The notes below the pieces were generated by a model. The model saw nothing but the letters and a program-made list of their open reading frames with translations. It was not told where the DNA came from and searched no databases. The translations under genes and the position numbers were made by a program. 64,000 nucleotides of DNA from Eopsaltria australis (taxonomy: Eukaryota; Chordata; Aves; Passeriformes; Petroicidae), in NCBI GenBank assembly GCA_034509425.1, contig JAVTVJ010000487.1, positions 372,001 to 436,000 of the forward strand. Direction: 5' to 3'. Shown here one piece after another: positions 1 to 12,125 of this stretch; position 1 is the first letter of the stretch; each line of letters opens with the position of its first letter.

Positions 1-2582
1 TTTTGCAATCCTAACAAGTTTTACCAGTGCCTTTTCTGAATCAGATTCATTCAGTGGAAGTTAATAGGGCGGGGACTAGATAAGCGTATTTAATAATGAC
101 ATGACAACACATGCACTCTATGGAAAGTATATGTTGTATATTTCTTTAGACGATTCAGGATTACAAGTACTTTAAGAGTAGCCTGACTGCATTCTGCAGT
201 GTAAGGGATCAGATGGCCGCCTAATTAAATGTATCTGTTTGTATTGTTTTTCAGGTTGGGTAGAATAACAGTTAAGAATTCTTACTAAGGTTTTAGATTA
301 CTTAGCATAAAAAATTCATGTACTTGTGGTGCACATTTGCAAGATAGCTGCAAAAGCAGAAGAGACATCTAAGTAGTCCCTTGTGACATTGCTATTTTCC
401 CTGCTGAGAAACTGAGCACACTCTTTGAAGACCAGAGACTTTGAACAGAATTGATTTTTGAGGTTGCACTACATTCTTGTCTTGGAAGAATCTAACTTCC
501 AAAACATTTGGTAAAAAAAGAGTGAAAAATCAAGCAAGCTTTACAGCAAGATGAGGAAACTATGCTGATTTTCATTTTTTTCATGTCTTGCATAGCAAAT
601 GAGCAAAGTAGAACGTGTATGATTTTCAATTTCTATTAATACAGTACCTCTGGAAACGGAAATACTAGACTTCTCTTACAAACAAACAGTAGCAGTTTCC
701 TTAACTTAGTAATTAATTTTTTCCCCTCTGATTTTTAAATAAAATGTATTTTTGGTCACTGGTTAAAGCTTTACATTGATAACATGACATTTGTATTTTA
801 GCATATGAACAGAAGTAGGTATAAAGGTGCTTGTTCTTTGCAGTCCTGATTCTTGGGAATGATGAGAGGTACTGGAGTCTGAAAAAAAGATTTTATTTTT
901 TTTTTATAACAGTCTTTCTTCAATGCTGCATACTCAGTACCCCTAAAAAACCTCTGTTCAGTGAGTTGGGTTCTCTAAGGTACTTACCCCAGTTTTTTGA
1001 CTTCCCCTGTCTACTTCTGGAAATCAAAGGGGAGCTGATGTTACAGACCACAGCTTTGAAACAGTAAGAATGAGGCAACAGCCATTTTACTTATCTTTCA
1101 CCACAGTATTTTTGAAGTAAATCCTTACTGCTTAACTCAATAAAGCCTGCTCAAAGATGTGATGAAAGATGTCTGTTTTGTAGGCTCCAGTCTGGTTGAG
1201 GGAGGATGTAATCTGGAAGGTGATTGTTCTCTCAGTTGTGATCTGTTGTAGTTTTCGGACAGGCTTCATTTTGCTTGTTTTTAACAAATTTGCATTTGGA
1301 GTTGTGCAACCCTGTGGTTACAAAAGGAAACTGGGTAATGTACACCATTCCTTAGGGATGCCTTATTCAGTTGTGAGAGTAATTGCTAGCCACAACCTAG
1401 ATTCAAACAGCCAGGCTGTTTCTTTGCTAGTTTATATTTTCCCATTTGTTTGTTTTTTCCTGTCGCTTTTTTTTCCCCTGTGAGATTCCTAGCTGATGTT
1501 CCTGGGGGAGAGTAACTAGTGCTATTTGCAATGCATGATGCTGAAAAAGATAGATAAGCTATGTTCATACATGAATATATATGAACAGAAGATTATCTGG
1601 TTTTAAAAGTATCCAATTTCTAGTAAAGGAGACAGACTTGACTTACCTGCCTTTTTTATTTTTGTCTTCCCTCTTCTTTTCTTAGTTTTTAATACTTATT
1701 AGTCATTATCTTAACTCTAGAGTTCTTTGGGGTATGACTTTACCCAGACAATCATCAGGTAAGTAATTCAGCAGTGGCAGGACAGAAAACTATTACGATT
1801 TTTAAAATAAAAGGTTCTTGTATATCTGCGGCAGTAGGGCTGAATGTATTGCAGAAATAGATGGTTTATTTTAATAGAATGGTCAAATTCACATAGTACA
1901 TCTGTCCATTTGCACAATGTCATAGTTCTAGAGGATACTTAAAAGTTCTAGTTTCAGGACCAGGTTCTCAGGTCAGCTGACTGGGAACCAGACTAGGCTG
2001 ATTCAGCTGAGTATTTGTTCCCCATAAGCTGTGAGGATCTACTGAGAGGAAAAGCACCGTGCTCCAACCAGCCCTGAGCTTCCTCCCTACAGAGTCTGTG
2101 TAGACTCTGGCCTGAACACCCAGAGATTAAAACGTTAGATTTCCTCAGTGGTGTACCTTAGGGAAATTTATCAACTATTTACATAAAACTATGTCTGTTT
2201 AAACATATTTCTAAGTTTAGGAACTTAGTTTAGTTTTGTATATATACTAATGTCAACTAAATATACTATAACTGAAGATATTGATGCTGTCTCACAGCAG
2301 TAGTTTGCAAACTGTTAGCAAACCTCTACCCCCATTGTCCTCCAGATGTAACTTTTTAAAACAAGCTGTGTGACAGTGTCTGTTTACATCAGGCTTCTCC
2401 TTCCTAACTTAAAATTTTGAAAAACTAGCGTGTTTCCCATATCTTTATGTGTATGTAAGAAATGCAGTGGTAGCCTGGACAGGGACATTATTATACATTG
2501 GACCAAACCTATGACATTAATTGTAGAAATTCTCAGGAAATACTTTGCTTGGAATTTTAAGTTTCTAGGATCTAAAAGTTTA
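1..2582. other. Upstream flank, no gene recognised
   Basis: AT-rich sequence without a recognisable exon on either strand. In other vertebrates SENP6 lies upstream of MYO6 in the same orientation, so part of this could be SENP6 3' UTR or intergenic DNA, but I could not match SENP6 coding sequence. Scattered AATAAA motifs (for example 1139-1144) are not enough to place a transcript end. Confidence 0.6.
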
Positions 2583-2700
2583 GGAATGGTTTGGGTTGGA
2601 AGGCACCTTAAAGATCACGTAGTACTAACCCAGTTGCTGTCGGCAAGGACATCTCCCAGTAGACCAGCTTAGAGACCTATCCAACCTGGCCTTGATGAAT
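2583..2700 (-). mobile_element. CR1 LINE 3' fragment
   Basis: GGAATGGTTTGGGTTGGAAG followed by the ACCTTAAAGATCA and ACCTGGCCTTGA blocks is the reverse complement of the conserved avian CR1 3' end. About 118 bases, well diverged and 5' truncated. It lies in the upstream flank. Confidence 0.85.
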
Positions 2701-4904
2701 GCACTGTTTATGTAGGAGACTGAAAATAGTAATTATTTTAGTTCTAGAGAACTTCATATTTGCATCTTCAGCCCAGGAAATTTATACTATACATCAGTAA
2801 TATGCCAGATAGTGTGTCAATTCTGTAATACAAAAAAAATCAGGCTAACCGCAAAAGAGCACTATTATAAGATGGCACATTTCTCACAGAAAATGGCACT
2901 AACTAGGTCATAAATTGTAGTGGAATGCACGCAAATGGAGTATGTTTCTTACTTAAATGTTCCTCAGTCCCGAAACTTAAACTGCTTTGTAAACAATATT
3001 GTAATAGTGTCTCCATGTTACAAAAGGGCATTAAAAGGCCGTGAGAAGATGCACAGCTTCCTCCCATCCTATGAAAACACTGAAATTTCTAGACTTCAAA
3101 CAAAATTTGCACTGCAGATGAAAGTTTAGGTTCCAGAATCAAGAAAACATTTTTAAGCAAATGTGTGTTAACAATGTGTTGAATGTGTTTGTATGGACAG
3201 CTTATGATGCAGTATTTAATTAAAAAGTCATATAGCTTTAAATTTTTTTTTTCCTTCTGTGGAAGCCAGGTCTTTGTTTTGCAAGGACAGTGTCCTGTGG
3301 ATGGATTTATTCGCTCATTTTTTGCCTACACCTTACAGTACAGTCTTTTTGTGAGTTTTTCATTCTGCTCTGTTATTCTCCATCTTTCATACATGGTTAA
3401 TGAACTTGAATGCAGTGTAGTTAGCCTAATTTCAAACTTGCTTTCTCGCTTGCATCCCTGTGTCTTGGTTGTCTGTGTAAAGCAAGTAAGTTTGTGGAGT
3501 CAGCAGAGGTTCCCTTTTTCATAGGGATATTGTTGAATTCAAATAGTTTTTTGAATTTTTTTTCAGGCCAGTTAGATGCTAGGTGGAGTGAACTTGGCTT
3601 CGCTCTTATTTTGTCCAGTCAGATTTGCTCCACGTCATTATCTCCATATTGCAAGTTGAGTGCTGGAGTTCAGGGAAAGATGTTAAAAGCACTCTAGTTT
3701 AACTAAACTAAGCTACTCTAAACTGCTGAAATTCATGCTTCAGCTACTCTTACTTGTGAGCATTGAAAAGTAAGCTTAAAAGGATGCTTGCTGTTTACTT
3801 AGCTACTTGATAGAAACCAGTTTTGTGGTTAGGAAAACTGTTTGCCTAGACTGAAATTCTATTGACCTGAGATTTATCTGAAGCCAATGTTGAAGTGAGT
3901 GTTTAATTCTGTCTTCCAATTTTTGTTCTGTTCTTTACACAGTGGAGTGCTTTCAACTGTACTTGTATAGACCTGTTGCTTGATTGCTCTGGGTTTGTAA
4001 ACTCTGGCAAATCTCACCCTAAACATCTCAAATTTGGCACCTGAAAATAAGAATGTAGCTAATGACAGTTGGAAAATATTTGTAAGTAACTTGCCAAATG
4101 GATAATTTTCGTGTAGCAATAGGTCATGTGCTTGTGTTCGAAAAACATTATTTAGATGATTAAAAAATGATGCTTTTTTTCTTTATATTCTCATGAACAA
4201 TACAAATCACATAGCTTGTAGTTGTCTTTACTGTGAAATTTTATGTTCCCTAAAAACTGACTTAGCATCAGTTGCAAGAAGTGTTTCCTGAAGAAAGTGT
4301 GATCACATAAAAGTTTGTGGACTAAATTAAGACTCTATACAATTTAACAATTTTTGGATGCTTTCTACCTTCTTAGTGCTTATGTTTGTCTTGCTTCTTA
4401 GTGTGTGTTTTGCATTCTGCACACCTTGGTTTTTCTGACTTCTGTTGTCAGTATATGATGATCACTCCTAGAACTAATTCCATAGTTCTTGTTTTTGTTA
4501 CGCCATAAGTGGTCATATTGTGTTGTCATTTTCTTGCTTACCTAGATGAAAACATGTGAGGGAAGAACTTGTTCTGGTGGTTGTTATAGATTTTACCCAA
4601 GCACCACTTGTCCCTTGCTGTTTTCCCTCCTTCCAAACCCCTGATGAGATCCCTTGTGTTCTGGTTCTTCTCTCAGTCACTCTTGGCTCTTATGTCTGTT
4701 AACCTTTTATCATGTGTCTAAGCTCAGTTCTTCAATCTACACTCCAGAAAAATGGCCACTGCTATCTTTTTCCCTCTATGATCATGTGTTGCCAACTTCA
4801 TCAGCAGAGAAGCAGAGGAGTTGTGGGCTGGATGAGCAGAGAGTGAGATGTATTGAGTAAGGGCTGAACATCTGAACCTGGAGATGGTGATCAATGGTAT
4901 GCAG
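2701..4904. other. Upstream flank, nothing recognised
   Basis: AT-rich single-copy-looking sequence. Open frames are at most about 113 codons and show no protein family signature. Confidence 0.6.
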
Positions 4905-5192
4905 TACCTAGTTGGAGGCTGGGAACAAACTTGACCGGAGGCAATGGACACAAACTGAAACAGAAGAGGTGTTCTCTGAGCATCAGGAAACACTCTTTTA
5001 CCATGAGAGGGTGACCAAGTGCTGGCATGGGTTGCCCCAAGAGGCTGTGGAATCTCCATCCTTGGAGATACTCAGAAGCTGTCTGGACATGGTCCTGAGC
5101 AGCTGGCTCTAAGGGTCCCTGCTTGAGCAGAGGGTTGGACCAGATGACCTCCAGAGGTCCCTTCTGACCTCAGCCACTCTATGATTCTGTGA
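4905..5192 (+). mobile_element. CR1 LINE 3' fragment, sense orientation
   Basis: The segment reads in CR1 sense direction: GTGACCAAGTGCTGGCATGG, then AGGCTGTGGAATCTCCATCC, then the GACCTCCAGAGGTCCCTTCT block, ending in the terminal ATGATTCTGTGA microrepeat at 5181-5192. About 290 bases, one of the two longest CR1 pieces here. The 5' limit is approximate. The overlapping short open frames on either strand come from this element and are not genes. Confidence 0.88.
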
Positions 5193-8100
5193 GTTTGCTC
5201 TGAGCTCCTCTACTTGGTGTGACAAACCTGGCTGGTGCTGCAGAGGAAATCCTGGGCTGTGCTGCAGTTCCAGGTGTGCTGTTCTGAGAATGAAGCTACA
5301 GAGGTCAAGGCCAGCCCACATCTGATGCTCATCAGAAGTTCACAGCTTCACTAGATTTCGTTGCATTTCAAGATTTGGCAAAAGGCACATCTCTGGCATA
5401 AGGCACAACTTGCTTGCCAAATTTAAAACTATGTTACAAGTCTCTAGGCAATTTTATTAGAAGGTATAATCCATGTTACTGTTCTTAAGCAGTGTGAGCA
5501 GAACCATTTTAGCTAGCATTCAATTTGCAGCAAATACCTAATTTGGAAAACTTTAAACTGGGCAGCCAAATGTTAGTGAAGGTATTTTAAGCAACTGAAA
5601 GCAAAATGCAGCAGGTTTTGATACCTGCTATTTTTCTGAAATAATTTGAGTAGTAGTGCAATTCCTAGAACTATTGAGAACAGATAGGTGATTCAGATTA
5701 TTAGCACATTTAGTAACTGAGTCAGAACTGGACAATTTGGCACTCTCTGGGCCAAATAAGCATACCAGGAGAATGTCATGCTACAGTGAGTGTTTAACTT
5801 CTCAGTGAAGTTTGCCTTATCTTGCACTTAAAGTCCTACCACAAGGGGTTGAAGAGCTGGTGGTGGAATTTAAGTGTGGGTGTAAAACCCAGCTCAAGGG
5901 CTGCTCACCAGCAGGAAAGCACTCAAGGGTGAGGTTTAAGATAATCTAGTTATCTCACATATGGGGAGGGTATGGGGAAGCAACTTGAGTGTGTCTGTGC
6001 TTTTGGTAGTGTTAAAGTGCGTGTGTAACTGTGCTGCAAAGGAATAGAGAGAGCTGAAACCATGTGCTGCTTTGGCAGCCTGTTTTTCTGGCACAAGAGT
6101 ATTATTCCTTCATACAGTAATAGTGGTCCCCTGGCAAGTTTGTTAAGTGGTTTGCCTAGATGGATAGCAACAACAGAGTTCACATCTTTGAGAGCAGATT
6201 TATTCAACAAGCAATGTAAATTAAACTCTCTCTGTTCTGTATAATAACCCCACAGTGATAAGTGAAGGCTAGACAGGAGGGAGGTGCCTGCAAGAGCTTT
6301 GCATTCCTAGCTTAGCAGCATTAGCAATCTTCGTTTTCAGCATTTTTCTCATGTATATATATTTTTTCTTGTTTCTTCCATCAATGTGAAGCATAGGAGA
6401 TCTACAGCTGGACCCCCACATTTTGTGAATTAGGTTATAGCCAGACCTCTGATCCCTGCCCAAAGGTGTGTTAGAATTTTAAGGGGATTACTTATTCCTC
6501 TTAAACCTTTCTTTCCCAAGACTTGCTCAAAAACTAAAGCTAAAAATGCCTAAAATGAACAGTCTGAAATGGGATGAAAAGGAAGTCCTCAAGGTATGTT
6601 TAACAGGACATAATTGTTCAGGAACATACTAGTGGCTTTTACAGAAAGATTTACAAATTTGTTAACCCCACAGAATTCCCTTTGCTAAGAAGTGTGAGAA
6701 GCTCTCATTTCCATGATCTCAGTACTGAATCCATACTAAAGATCATTCAACTGCAGGTGAGCTCTGCTCTGCTCCCTGAAGGAAGGACAGCCCTATTCCT
6801 GACATCTACAGGTTACCTATTTACTGCAGCCTACTTTTGTTTTTCAGATGAGCCTGTTATTTTATTGGCAACTGCTGTTCATCACCAGAAAGGAATTCCA
6901 TGTAGGTGATCACAGAGTGCATCGAGGGTGAGCAGGGGAAGGAAGGTAAAATTTTAAAAAGCCAACTGTCTGGCAGTTGCTGTTGTGTGTTATCTGTATG
7001 GCTTTTCCTGGGTTCTCTTTCCTACACTAGAGCTCCTCCCTGTCCTCCACATGATACCGGTGGGGCCCATTCTCCTTTTAAATATGCATGAGAGTGGGCC
7101 CATCATAGCTGTGCCAGAGAGACGCTTTAGCAGAAACAAAAGAAAATTCTTTCCCCAGAGACATGGGGCATGTTTTACCAGGAATGGAATCCATCTGTCT
7201 TCAAATACTGGGATGGCTCCAGGAATATCTTCCAGCTACCCTGGGGTACTGTAATCTCATTTTCCTGTCCTCACCATTTGTGTTTATAGAATGAATCCAC
7301 TCACAAAAGTAAAACAAAAAGCAGTGGACTTCAGAAGGAATTGTAAGTTCACAAGTCAGGGATTCCCCTTACTTCCTTTCATGCTATTATTTATGCAAGC
7401 CTCGTTCGCTGGAGCTACCCACAATTCAAAATAATCTATTTGCTTAATTGAATTATCCTTTAAGGAGAGGAAATTGAAAAATGGGGCCAGTCTAAGAGAC
7501 TTACTCACAGTCAAAAACAGCTTCAGAAACCAGTCACACATTCCTACGGGTGAAAATGCAAAACCATCAACCCATCTAAGCTAATGTGTTGTCAAAGAAC
7601 AAACTACTCACGATTTAAATGAAACAGGAAGATTTTAAATAGGAACTCTTACGTTAAAACATAATGTCTAAATTTTTTTTTGTAACTTGTATGAAGCTGT
7701 TGAAATACAGAAGGCCTGTGGGAAAGTTCGAAGATTAAAAAAAAATCAGGTGTAGTCAAAATAGATGTTCATGTAAATTCTGCAGGAAAGAGAGAAAAAA
7801 AAGAGAATCGTTTCACTGCTGTCAAAATTGGAGAATTATGTATATAGGCATAACATTAAGTGAAAGGGAGCAGATAAAATAAGACTTACACATTTACTTC
7901 CAGTAAATAATTTACATGATAAGGGAATAAATGGTGCTTATCTAGAGTAAGCCTACTTGGAAAGAAACCAAAGATTGATCCTGGAAGGAACGTCATCTAC
8001 TACTGCTAAAATCCCTGCAAATTTTCTTGTTCTTTCTCTGTCTCTGAACATAAGCTGCTCAACCTTTAGCCAGTTAGAAATGTTCTTTTGCAAACATATG

Positions 8101-8850
8101 AGCAAGCTATTCTTTATCCAGACAAATAATAGATAAATTGTGCTGGCAACTTCAATAGCCACATTTGCAAACTCTGTATGGGTAATTCCAAAACTGTTCT
8201 ATAACCAGTGACTTCATTTTTTATCAGGAACTGATTGTAAAACTATAAAATAATTTTTGGGGAGTATCTAAGTGCTAAACCAGAATACTCAGCTGTTAAG
8301 AAATGTTGCTGGCAAGCTGTGAGGTATTTTACCATGACCACATTACACAGATAGAGTGTCATTACATCACATCCATATACGCTTCGAATATGCCAACAAA
8401 ACAGTGCAAACAAATGAACTTCTGGCCACATATTAAGTCACCAGCTGTAACTTCAGTCAGTGCCCATGGACATTTTTACAGGCAGAACTTTACCCATTAC
8501 ATGTGATGTGTAAAACAGTTGTAGCTATGTGTAATCCAACATGATTCAAACACAAGCATTCCGCCTGGAGAGATGCATACAGCAAAGGCTTGAAATCAAT
8601 GTCAAACCTGATTTTTGCATTTAATTTTTCATCATAAAGTGCAGGGAGAGAAACTGAGCAGTCATGATAATAAACACTTAAGAACAACCATCTCAGGAGT
8701 GAAATTTTTAATGCAAGTGTGAGAGCCTTTACCTTTTCCTATTTATATTGAATAGTCTGAAGTTTGATCCACTGAGTTATACACAAGAATTCATTTTCAT
8801 TGAAATTTAAGTAGGACATTGTATGATATTCTTTGAAATGAAAACATACG
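5193..8850. other. Upstream flank, nothing recognised
   Basis: AT-rich sequence between two CR1 fragments. No exon, RNA gene or further repeat could be supported. Confidence 0.6.
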
Positions 8851-8921
8851 TAATATCCTCTCAGGGTTTTCTAAGAAATCACCTGGAGTGCTTTACCTGC
8901 TCATCCTCTCAAACTACCATT
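8851..8921. repeat. 71-bp direct repeat, left copy
   Basis: Begins TAATATCCTCTCAGGGTTTT and ends CAAACTACCATT. By eye 60 of 71 positions match the right copy at 9056-9126, with no gaps. It abuts the left end of the CR1 fragment. Confidence 0.85.
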
Positions 8922-9050
8922 TGTCAAGGCCTGGCTGGATAGGGTTCTGAGCAACCTGGTCAAGCAGGTGTCTCTGCTCATGGCAATAGGGCTGGAACTA
9001 GATGATCTTTAAGGTTCCTTCCAACCCAAGTCATTCTGTGATTCTATTAC
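8922..9050 (+). mobile_element. CR1 LINE 3' fragment bracketed by long direct repeats
   Basis: Reads CAAGGCCTGGCTGGATAGGG, GAACTAGATGATCTTTAAGG, then CCTTCCAACCCAAG and CATTCTGTGATTCTATTA, the CR1 sense 3' terminus. About 125 bases. It is flanked by 71-bp direct repeats (8851-8921 and 9056-9126). Confidence 0.88.
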
Positions 9051-9055
9051 AAATG

Positions 9056-9126
9056 TAATATCCCCTCAAGGTTTTCTGAGAAATCATCTGGGGTCCTTTG
9101 CCTGTTCATTCTTCCAAACTACCATT
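9056..9126. repeat. 71-bp direct repeat, right copy
   Basis: Begins TAATATCCCCTCAAGGTTTT and ends CAAACTACCATT. Same length as the left copy. Five bases separate it from the CR1 3' microrepeat. The two copies differ mainly by transitions, consistent with an old duplication. Confidence 0.85.
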
Positions 9127-11000
9127 CAACAGCCCTGACAAAACATGGTAGTTCCTACAATAACACATCTTTTTAAAAAATATGTGGCAACTTTAATGAC
9201 AAAAGCTGTTTACTATCCATAACAACGTGGATTCATATTAAGATGTTCAATTTTAATATCTGGGTGAATGAAGACATCTTGGACATCTGGAATATTGTCA
9301 GTTCTTTGCAGCAGGGCTACAAGAGGTGCGTGTTTATGTCAAACGTCAAAATGTCGTGCTGTCTTGTATTGTTGATCTTTCTGCCTTTGGAACGCTCACG
9401 AAATTCCTGGTAGGCCATCCAGAACACGGCTTTTGCAGGTTTAAGGTGGTGCTAATATAGCTGTGGTTCCTCACAGGAGCCCCTCTTGCTGTGGTGTGTG
9501 CAGTGTGAGCTGGCCCCGAGCTCCAGCAGTGCTGACACCACCTCTGTGCCTTGCCACTTGTGAACAGAGGCTTCTCCGCTGCTACTTGCCCCGCCTGGTG
9601 CACGGAGCTGTGGCAGGAACAGGGTGATGCTAAAGGCACTCTGCCCTCTCTCCCAGCCTCAAACTGCATCTGCTCCTTACACAGCTATTAAACAAAGGCT
9701 GCTTGGCAGCTCCAACCCATCCTCACTGTTCCTGGTATTCTGATAAGTCTCGGTTAGACTGAAATGACAGAGGTTCATCCAATCTTTCTAGGAATGAAAC
9801 TGGAAATTCTCCTTACATACAGGCAAGGGGTACAGTAAAACATGTTTTGCCTCATTTTCTCTTTCCACTTTCCCCCCCTCTTCACTTAGGTTGAAGTTCT
9901 TGCACTCAGATTTCACTTGTAGGCTTTCCTGTATTTTCCCTGAAGATTCAAAAAACAGATGTTGCTGTGTCTTAGGTTATTTTTAAATTTCCCAGGGAGA
10001 AAAGATGGGAGAGAGTAGAGACATGCTTCTTTCAATGAGAGAGAGGCACATCAGAGGGTGAGATAGGGCTCAGCACTGCTTGGATTGTTTACACTGAAAG
10101 TATTTTGTTGATCGTTTCCTGACATGATATCCTGTTTTGCTAACAGAGGTGGTTTGAGCCTGTCACCAAATTTACATTTTCACTTACTTGTCCATTCACT
10201 ATTTTTCCTCCAGATAACAATTATCCTTATCTCTCTTTTACAAATAAAAGTAAGGCTGACTGTACAAAGTACTGCCCAGAAAGGTAATGCCAAAGACAAG
10301 CTTCCGTGCTCTAGAACTTATACAATGTTTTGATTTGTCCAAATTGTTAAGCACTCTAAATTACGTCAAGTGAAGATGCAACCATCAAATTCACCTTGCC
10401 ACTTTGCAGGCATGTGGAATGTTTTAAAAACCAAAACAAGCTCACAGCACATTTCAGGAGTTGCAGGAATGTTAATCTGGACACAGGATTTAACTCCACC
10501 CATGCTCTGCCCAGGATGCAGGATTACTCATGCACCTAATGTACTGCCATTTTCCTTCCATGTGTACATCCACTCTGATCCTTGACAGAACTCCCTGAAT
10601 TTCTCTAGGTTCTCCTTAGAGAAGCCCCTGGGATTTCTCTTTGTCCTCTAAAAGAGACCAAGGCATTGTTATGACTATCTTATCTACATGGGCAGCTATG
10701 GCTAGAAGAAATTTGTGTAAATTATTTATTAGCTAGTGGCTGTGCACACAATGTCCCTGGTATTGTCCAAACACTCAGGATGCAGTGAAGCACACCCTGA
10801 TTAAAGAAAGGTAGCTAGGTCTGCAAAATCAAGGAAAACACGAGATTTTGAATATGAACTTGTTTGTTCCCCTTTGTCAGCAAAATCTGTAAGAACGAAG
10901 CATCAGGTGGGGAACAAGGAGGTTTTGCACATACAGTCGGGGTCATTGTGCTGCTCATGAAGTATTGTGTGGAAAGAAGCACAGTGCTATGGGAAAGCTG
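9127..11000. other. Upstream flank, nothing recognised
   Basis: Mixed composition, slightly richer in GC near 9480-9660. A 107-codon minus-strand frame there (9346-9669) has no recognisable content. Distal promoter elements are possible but cannot be singled out. Confidence 0.6.
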
Positions 11001-11480
11001 ACAAACCAGCTGGCGACGCTAGGAATGAATCGTGGTAAAGCCAAGGGACAGGGAGGCGACGCAAAGCCGCCGCACGGGAGGGGTGGCTGTGAGTGGCACC
11101 AGCGGTGACAGCCTGGCCGAGCATGATGCAATGCCGTCCAGCTGGGCCACTCTCCCCAAGCCACAGCAGCGCACCAGCCACAGGGATGAAGGGCTGGGTG
11201 TAGGCATATGCCAGGGGAATCCCGCGGAGGCGAGGCTGGCCCTGGGCTGCCTTGCAGGAGGTACAAGGGCACAGGGCTGGGGCAGGCGGTGCTGTTCTGC
11301 ATTCAGCAGCGGGTGCGACCATCCCTGCTCCCACCCGTGTAGCACCCGCCAAGGCAGGACCCCGGGGACACGCCAGGGACAGCACAGGGCCAGGGGCAGC
11401 CTGGGAGAGGAACCGAGCTGAAACAGCCTCTGACTTCCAAGGTTTGTGCAGCAGGACAGCCACCACCTGCTCGGCACCTT
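11001..11480. other. GC-rich shoulder upstream of the MYO6 promoter
   Basis: Moderately GC- and CpG-rich block, separated from the main island by about 110 AT-rich bases. Overlapping 115-159 codon frames on both strands reflect scarcity of stop codons at high GC, not genes. May be a proximal regulatory region or an outer part of the island. Confidence 0.55.
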
Positions 11481-11715
11481 TCTTTATGCGGCGATGATCA
11501 GTAAAGACAAAGACAGCTCCCAGAATAACCCTTTATATGACCGCGTTGGTAAAAAATAAAAGAATAAACCCGACTCATACACAGTAACCACGGGCCTGCC
11601 CCTCCGCGGAGGGCACGGGCTGCGGGCCCGGCGCGCCCGAGGGGCGCCGCGGGGCCGGGGCTCCCAGTCAGGCAACCCCGGCGCGGAGAGAAGGCCGGGC
11701 CGGCCTCCCCAGCTG

Positions 11716-11726
11716 CCCCCGCCCCC
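11716..11726. promoter_or_regulatory. GC box (Sp1/KLF-type), upstream copy
   Basis: CCCCCGCCCCC lies about 190 bases upstream of the exon 1 donor. It is a canonical Sp1/KLF binding sequence in inverse orientation. The promoter context supports function; binding is inferred. Confidence 0.5.
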
Positions 11727-11736
11727 GCCGGCGCTG

Positions 11737-11747
11737 CCCCCGCCCCC
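11737..11747. promoter_or_regulatory. GC box (Sp1/KLF-type), downstream copy
   Basis: A second CCCCCGCCCCC sits 21 bases after the first, two helical turns away, so two Sp1-type factors could bind on the same face. It lies just ahead of the CRE-like site. Confidence 0.5.
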
Positions 11748-11763
11748 GGCCAGCCCTGTGGCC

Positions 11764-11771
11764 GTGACGTC
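11764..11771. promoter_or_regulatory. CRE-like element
   Basis: GTGACGTC contains an intact TGACGT half-site of the CREB/ATF element and is one base off the full palindrome. It lies between the GC boxes and the proposed first exon, a usual place for a functional CRE. Use by MYO6 is inferred from position only. Confidence 0.4.
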
Positions 11772-11799
11772 CCGGGCCGGGCCGGGCCGTGCCGGGCGG

Positions 11800-11904
11800 C
11801 GGGGGTGGCGCAGAGCAGCGCAGCAGCAGCGGCGGCGGTGGCAGCAGCAGCAGAGCTGGCAGCGAGCGGGGCGCCGAGCGCAGCACCAGCACCTCCATCA
11901 GCAG
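11800..11904 (+). other. MYO6: MYO6 exon 1, 5' UTR (5' end uncertain)
   Basis: The 3' edge is set by CAG|GTAAGG at 11902-11910, a near-perfect donor inside the CpG island. The transcription start is unknown; 11800 is only a placeholder a short way below the GC boxes and CRE. No ATG occurs on the + strand in this stretch, so it is untranslated and adds no upstream start codon. The middle (about 11818-11858) is a run of CAG and CGG triplets. MYO6 in mammals likewise has a non-coding first exon and its ATG in exon 2. Confidence 0.75.
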
Positions 11905-12125
11905 GTAAGGACGCGGCCCCTCGGCCTCCGCCACCCCCTCCTCCCCGCGGCGGGAGGTGCCGGCCCTCCGGCCTGGCTGTGGCGCTGCCCCCCGGCTGCC
12001 CCTCCCGGCCGGGCAGGTGCGATCGGGGCGGGCGGCAAGGGCCGGGCCCTCGGCGGGGGAGCGCTCCGGCCAGCGCACCGCGCACCGACCTGCCGGAGCC
12101 GGAGCTTCCCGGAGAAGTGCGGTCA

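Larger units (their letters stand above)
11590..12125. promoter_or_regulatory. MYO6: CpG island promoter of MYO6
   Basis: About 530 bases of very GC-rich, CpG-dense sequence stand out sharply from the AT-rich surroundings. The block covers the proposed first exon and its first 220 bases of intron. It contains two GC-box-type runs (11716-11726 and 11737-11747), a CRE-like GTGACGTC (11764-11771) and GGGCCGGGCCGGGCC-type repeats, and no TATA box at the expected distance. This fits a broadly expressed CpG-island promoter with dispersed start sites. Its assignment to MYO6 rests on the strong donor at 11904/11905 and on no other + strand coding sequence lying between here and MYO6 exon 2. The start site itself cannot be read from sequence. 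Confidence 0.85.

Noticed and set aside
1..2582. Last exons or 3' UTR of SENP6
   Set aside because: Expected from vertebrate gene order, but no SENP6 peptide could be recognised on the + strand and no transcript end could be placed.
10987..11477. Overlapping 115-159 codon frames on both strands
   Set aside because: Several frames open at once in a GC-rich shoulder, with no conserved motif. This is the signature of low stop frequency, not coding.
11531..11537. TATA-like TTATATG upstream of the CpG island
   Set aside because: It lies about 250 bases above the likely start region, too far to serve as a TATA box, and the promoter is of the CpG-island type.
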